A stretch of DNA of 64,000 nucleotides, from NCBI GenBank assembly GCA_949752735.1, contig OX457040.1, forward strand, positions 5,682,106 to 5,746,105, given 5' to 3'. Shown here piece after piece: positions 60,501-64,000 of this stretch. Below the pieces are notes generated by a model. It had not been told where the DNA came from. It worked only from the letters and a program-made list of their open reading frames with translations, and did not search any database. The stretch comes from Lumbricus terrestris (taxonomy: Eukaryota; Annelida; Clitellata; Crassiclitellata; Lumbricidae). The stretch's first letter is position 1. Each line of letters begins with the position of its first letter. The position numbers and the translations under genes are program-made.

Positions 60501-63500
60501 TCTGATCGACGCATTGACGCAGTTCCGCATTACGGTCGTAGTACTCGCGCGGGTTGTAGCTGCAACGCAGAAGAAACGACAACATCTATGATCTCAGCAG
60601 GGCAGGGCTTTTTTAACGTGCAGTCGTACACAAAATGTGCAGTTCTAAATGGATTTGTGCAGCTGTAGAAGCACTTCTGTCACAAGTTATGTGCAGTCAA
60701 AACTAGCAAAAAGGGTCATTGTCATCCGATTGGAGGTAATTTACCATGGAAGATGGGAAAGGAAAGGAGTTGTGCAGTTCTAAATATTCATTAAAAACAG
60801 CCCTGCAGCAGAGCCATTTTTTTCACGAAGATGGGGGTGGTAGCAGTGCTTAAAGTGTGGCTGGACGGTCATGGACGGCGTCCAGGCACTTCTTTTACAA
60901 AGGTAAGGGGCGTCCATGCAGGCAGTTATTTTTGCACACTGCAGGGTGGTAGGCTAACTATGATGAACTTCTGTGCAAAGATGATTGGAAGTTTGTCTCA
61001 CAATTCTCTGTACAGACGCATTATTTAAAGGCTACTATAAGGTAGATAAGAAACTACTGGACTGGATGCTGGTTGAAGGTTATGGGAAACTGAAAGAAGA
61101 GGCTCAACACCAGGAAGAGTGGCGCCGTCGGAAGTTCGAACCTGCCGTGGGGCAGAGACCATGAAGAAGAAGATAAGGTACGCAATGACTAACCATTCAG
61201 CACATCACAGTAACAGATTGCATGTTCTCTCTTAGGCCTATTAGTATCGGCGGTAGCAAGTTGGACTACAGGTAGGCTAACTCAAGAATGCTTTAAGCTG
61301 CTGCCTACCAAACAGTCATGGGCAGAAGCGGCGCTAGGGGGGCTAGGGTGGGCTAATCCCTCCCCAAAAAAGGCCATCCATTTTTTCCCGTGTAAAGACG
61401 ATTGACCCCCTTTAGCCCCCACAAAAATAGTCGCAAAGATACGCACGAGGTTTGGCAGACAGCTTGGCGGTCACGCAAAAGGACCACTTTTCCAAGATAT
61501 CGTGACCAAATGACAAAAAAAGGTCATCAGAAATTTTGACGGCCTAAAATTCAGCCCCCCCCCAAAAAAATTAACTCCTGGCGCCGCCACTGGTCATGGG
61601 TTATTCCAACGCTGAGAAAATGAAGTCTATAGCGCTTTGTAGCCATGACAGCGTCAGGTTAGCTCAACAGCCTAAACTGTCTTCATAATAATAATTTCTT
61701 GCGTCTCCGGATAATTTCTTGAAATCCTGAGAGATCTGAGGCACCTCTGGTTAAAAACTAGGCCTAGGCTACTACTAATGAGACGATTTATATAGCGACG
61801 TAACTCAGTCGAGGCCGAAGGAGATGTAATGTATGAGAAGAACGGTAGCCTACGTGTGCGTTTTCCTGATATCGATCTTACCCTTTGTTGCGAAGGTCCT
61901 CCACCTGCTCCACCGTCATTCCGAAGACGAAGAAATTGCTGGCACCCATCTCCTCTCGCATCTCAACATTCGCCCCATCTAGCGTTCCAATCGTCAGCGA
62001 ACCGTTCAGCTGAAATCAATCAAAACGCACTTTCAGCTGAAATCAATCAAAACGCACTTTCAGCTGAAATCAATCAAAACGCACTTTCAGCTGAAATCAA
62101 TCAAAACGCACTTTCAGCTGAAATCAATCAAAACGCACTTTCAGCTGAAATCAATCAAAACGCACTTTCAGCTGAAATCAATCAAAACGCACTTTCAGCT
62201 GAAATCAATCAAAACGCACTTTCAGCTGAAATCAATCAAAACGCACTTTCAGCTGAAATCAATCAAAACGCACTTTCAGCTGAAATCAATCAAAACGCAC
62301 TTTCAGCTGAAATCAATCAAAACTCACTTTCAGCTGAAATCAATCAAAACTCACTTTCAGCTGAAATCAATCAAAACTCACTTTCAGCTGAAATCAATCA
62401 AAACTCACTTTCAGCTGAAATCAATCAAAACGCACTTTCAGCTTAACAAAATAATCAAAGCGCACCTTTAGGATTAGCTGAAACCGATCAAAACGCACGT
62501 TCAGTTTACTTCTTTTACAAACATTCTCTTTTATACTGCATTTATGTAGGCCTGTGTAGCCTAGGATATATTGAAACATAGATTATACAATTGCCTCAGG
62601 AAGGCGCTTAACGTAGGCCTAGCTACCCGGCAGCTCTAAGCAAGTGCGACTTAGGCTTAGAGACTATGAGAATGTTTCATGAGATATATGAATGCAGTGT
62701 CGCGAATTGTTAATGGAAGACGGTTTCAGAATGAAGGTTCGATGCATTAGAAGGCACGGTTGGCCCACATCGATGTAGGCCGCCTACGAGAGCGTCAGAC
62801 TATCAAGTCCCCCACGAGTCGCAGACCTTCCTGAGACCACTAGCTGATACTCGTGTCATGATGATGATCTTGATGACAGCCTGGAGATTATGATTCTGAA
62901 TTTATGAATAGGCCCATGATTCTGTGCACAACCGGGTACAAGTGCAGCGTGTCACGTGACCTTACGCCGCCGATGACTTAATATACCGGTAACTAGATAG
63001 CTTACAATAATACTAATGGCTACCATGAACTTCATGTTGCCCGTTCCAGAGGCTTCCAGTCCAGCCGTTGACAGCTGTTCGCTGAGGTCAGCCGCTGGAA
63101 TGATCTTCTCAGCCAGAGAGACCCGGTAGTTCTCCAAGAAGACGCACTTCAACTTCTTGTTGACGGTGACGTCATTGTTGACGATGTTGGCGATGTTGTT
63201 GAAGAGCTTGATGATCAGCTTAGCCATGTGATAACCAGGAGCAGCCTGCAGAAGCATCAATAGGCTACACTGCATTTTTTGAAATAATATAGATTATTAT
63301 TTTATTTTAAAAAATTATTTATTTAAATATAGATTTTTATTTTTTTTATTATTATTATTTTATTGTAAAAATTCGGTTATTCTGTCAATTAAACTAATAT
63401 ATAATTATATATAATTCAATTCAATTGTTCAATTCTTTTTATTACAACCAGATTGATATTTAAAGAAGAAGAAGACCCACTAATCTTGAGATACGAATAT

Positions 63501-63729
63501 TGGCGACAAATGGAAGCCATGAAGGGTTGGAGATTCCGCTGGGGGTCACCCGAGTGGAAATTTCACGCGAATAATTAAAGTAAATAGCCGATAAAATAAA
63601 ATGAAATCGGGTGATGAAAGATGATGACGAAGAAATGATGATGACAATTAAGATTACGATGACGAGGACGACGATGCGAATGATGATGATGATGTTGACC
63701 AGGATCAGCCTGCAGGAGGTGATGATGAC

Positions 63730-63785
<56 letters not shown>

Positions 63786-64000
63786 CGATGATGATGATGA
63801 TGATGATGACGATGATGATGATGATGACGACGACGACGACGACGATGACGATGACGATGACGATGACGACGACGACGATGACGATGACGATGACGATGAT
63901 GATGATGATGACGATGATGATGATGATAACAATCTTCCAACCTTTCCTCCTATCATGATGGTGCGTGGAGCGACGTTCTTGTCCGGACTCTTCTTGATGC
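57543..64000 (-). CDS. PYG: Glycogen phosphorylase, C-terminal exons (gene continues past right edge)
   Basis: In transcript order: 64000-63942 (partial), 63245-63024, 62009-61882, 60559-60425, 58817-58751 and 57746-57543 (stop). Phases 0, 0, 2, 2, 0 all agree and give about 270 residues. The enzyme releases glucose-1-phosphate from glycogen in the cytosol using pyridoxal phosphate. Visible family sequence in order: [57 protein letters not shown] (the PLP-binding Lys, codon 63032-63030), [63 protein letters not shown] and [18 protein letters not shown], ending QTGRAK. This is the C-terminal catalytic domain; the N-terminal regulatory domain lies outside the window. All six exon junctions use GT-AG. 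Isoform (muscle, liver or brain type) does not apply to an invertebrate-type single gene. Confidence 0.96.
59120..59498. mobile_element. hAT-like MITE, CATAGGCGTA termini
   Basis: CATAGGCGTAGGGG left and, inverted, CATAGGCGTAAGAGG right, with an exact 8 bp duplication GGCATGCA (59112-59119, 59499-59506). The interior has repeated 'TTTGCCCGAAAA' words and a C14 run (59463-59474 region). It lies in a phosphorylase intron. Confidence 0.88.
59664..59809. mobile_element. hAT-like MITE, CATAGGCGCAA termini
   Basis: CATAGGCGCAACCACC left, inverted right CATAGGTGCAATCACG, with exact duplication GTCCCCAG (59656-59663, 59810-59817). The interior is a tandem repeat of GGTCCCCCCAACTTTTAGGA. It is related in its ends to the element at 59120. 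Confidence 0.9.
60044..60410. mobile_element. hAT-like MITE, CAGTGGCGGCGCCAGG family, next to a splice donor
   Basis: CAGTAGCGGCGCTAGGGGGG left, inverted right CAGTGGCGGCGCCAGGATTT, exact duplication ATCCGCTG (60036-60043, 60411-60418). Two AAAAAAAGGTC(A/G)TCAG blocks lie inside. The element ends 14 bases from the phosphorylase exon edge at 60425. Confidence 0.92.
60603..60805. mobile_element. hAT-like MITE, CAGGGCTTTTTTAACGTGCAG family, copy C
   Basis: CAGGGCTTTTTTAACGTGCA left, inverted right CAGGGCTGTTTTTAATGAA, flanks CAGCAGGG and CAGCAGAG (7 of 8). It begins 43 bases upstream (in transcript sense) of the phosphorylase acceptor at 60560. Confidence 0.88.
60844..60944. mobile_element. hAT-like MITE, CAGTGCTTAAAGTGTGG family, short copy
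   Basis: Begins CAGTGCTTAAAGTGTGGCTG and carries ATGGACGGCGTCCAGGCAC like the copy at 54649. GGTGGTAG is present on both sides (60836-60843, 60945-60952). The right end is altered (CACACTGCAG). Confidence 0.75.
61060..61190 (+). mobile_element. LINE 3' terminus remnant
   Basis: The frame [20 protein letters not shown] followed by a stop and GAAGAAGAAGATAAGG resembles RTE/CR1-type C-termini with an A/G-rich tail. It is a short fragment in a phosphorylase intron. Confidence 0.45.
61323..61592. mobile_element. hAT-like MITE, CAGTGGCGGCGCCAGG family
   Basis: CAGAAGCGGCGCTAGGGGGG left, inverted right CAGTGGCGGCGCCAGGAG, exact duplication GTCATGGG (61315-61322, 61593-61600). The interior is colinear with the copy at 60044 (CATCCATTTTTTCCC, ACCCCCTTTAGCCCCC). 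Confidence 0.92.
62010..62505. repeat. PYG: 27 bp tandem array containing a 3' splice site, phosphorylase intron
   Basis: Sixteen exact-length 27-base units start at 62010, immediately beside the exon edge at 62009, and end at 62441; two degenerate units follow to about 62505. On the gene strand each unit reads CTGAAAGTGCGTTTTGATTG then ATTTCAG, so every unit has a TTGATTGAT branch-like part and a TTTCAG acceptor. Four adjacent units share a G-to-T change (plus strand AACTCAC instead of AACGCAC). On the plus strand the array is an open frame of SAEINQNAL nonamers, not a gene. Confidence 0.96.
63290..63470. other. AT-rich intronic stretch
   Basis: Runs of ATTATTATT and TTTTATTTT in the phosphorylase intron 63246-63941, with nothing recognised. 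Confidence 0.5.
63620..63930. repeat. (GAT)n/(GAC)n microsatellite
   Basis: Triplet GAT repeats with GAC interruptions run nearly to the phosphorylase donor (exon edge 63942, donor 63941-63940). Poly-Ser, poly-His and poly-Met frames are artefacts. Confidence 0.97.

Noticed and set aside
62010..62441. CRISPR-like regular array of 27 bp repeats
   Set aside because: The units are directly adjacent with no spacers, the DNA is animal, and the array is a minisatellite at a splice acceptor.
63575..63956. Poly-His, poly-Ser and poly-Met frames
   Set aside because: These are a GAT/GAC microsatellite in a phosphorylase intron. The same applies to the triplet block at 17493-17690.

Overview
This window is animal genomic DNA, AT-rich and full of introns and repeats, with no prokaryotic features. 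Four multi-exon protein genes can be read by matching splice sites, phase and protein family. The gene set and the dense mix of microsatellites, L2/CR1-like and RTE-like LINEs, tRNA-derived SINEs and hAT-like MITEs suggest a marine invertebrate, perhaps a deuterostome such as an echinoderm. That last step is inference; nothing in the sequence fixes the species.

Layout. (1) 398-6540, + strand: a six-exon neuregulin-like membrane growth factor with a signal peptide, a GGF-like N-terminal domain, one EGF module split by the intron typical of ERBB ligands, a transmembrane helix and a cytoplasmic tail. (2) 5.7-8.9 kb: three inverted-repeat DNA elements, including a 991 bp mariner-type element with a broken transposase. 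(3) 9012-23279, + strand: a four-exon synaptogyrin gene with an NRF-1-type promoter and a 10 kb first intron holding a 2.6 kb terminal-inverted-repeat element built on 159 bp tandem repeats, plus LINE debris. (4) 23.3-33.4 kb: no recognised gene; dominated by a 3.4 kb array of 21 bp repeats invaded by a LINE and a MITE. (5) 33380-57218, + strand: a 22-exon NUP85 nucleoporin gene, 659 codons in the model, carrying an antisense RTE-type LINE with an uninterrupted ORF in intron 19. (6) 57543-64000, - strand: the last six exons of a glycogen phosphorylase gene running off the right edge, tail-to-tail with NUP85.

The genes do unrelated jobs: cell-cell signalling, synaptic-vesicle membrane, nuclear pore scaffold and glycogen breakdown. 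No operon or cassette logic applies. I did not find a new enzymatic or defence system. The most unusual signals are structural: three tandem arrays that touch splice sites of NUP85 and glycogen phosphorylase (in the last, a 27 bp unit containing a whole 3' splice site is repeated 16 times), a cluster of eight short 8-bp-TSD elements within 7 kb, one of them 14 nt inside a splice donor, and the 159 bp-repeat transposon.
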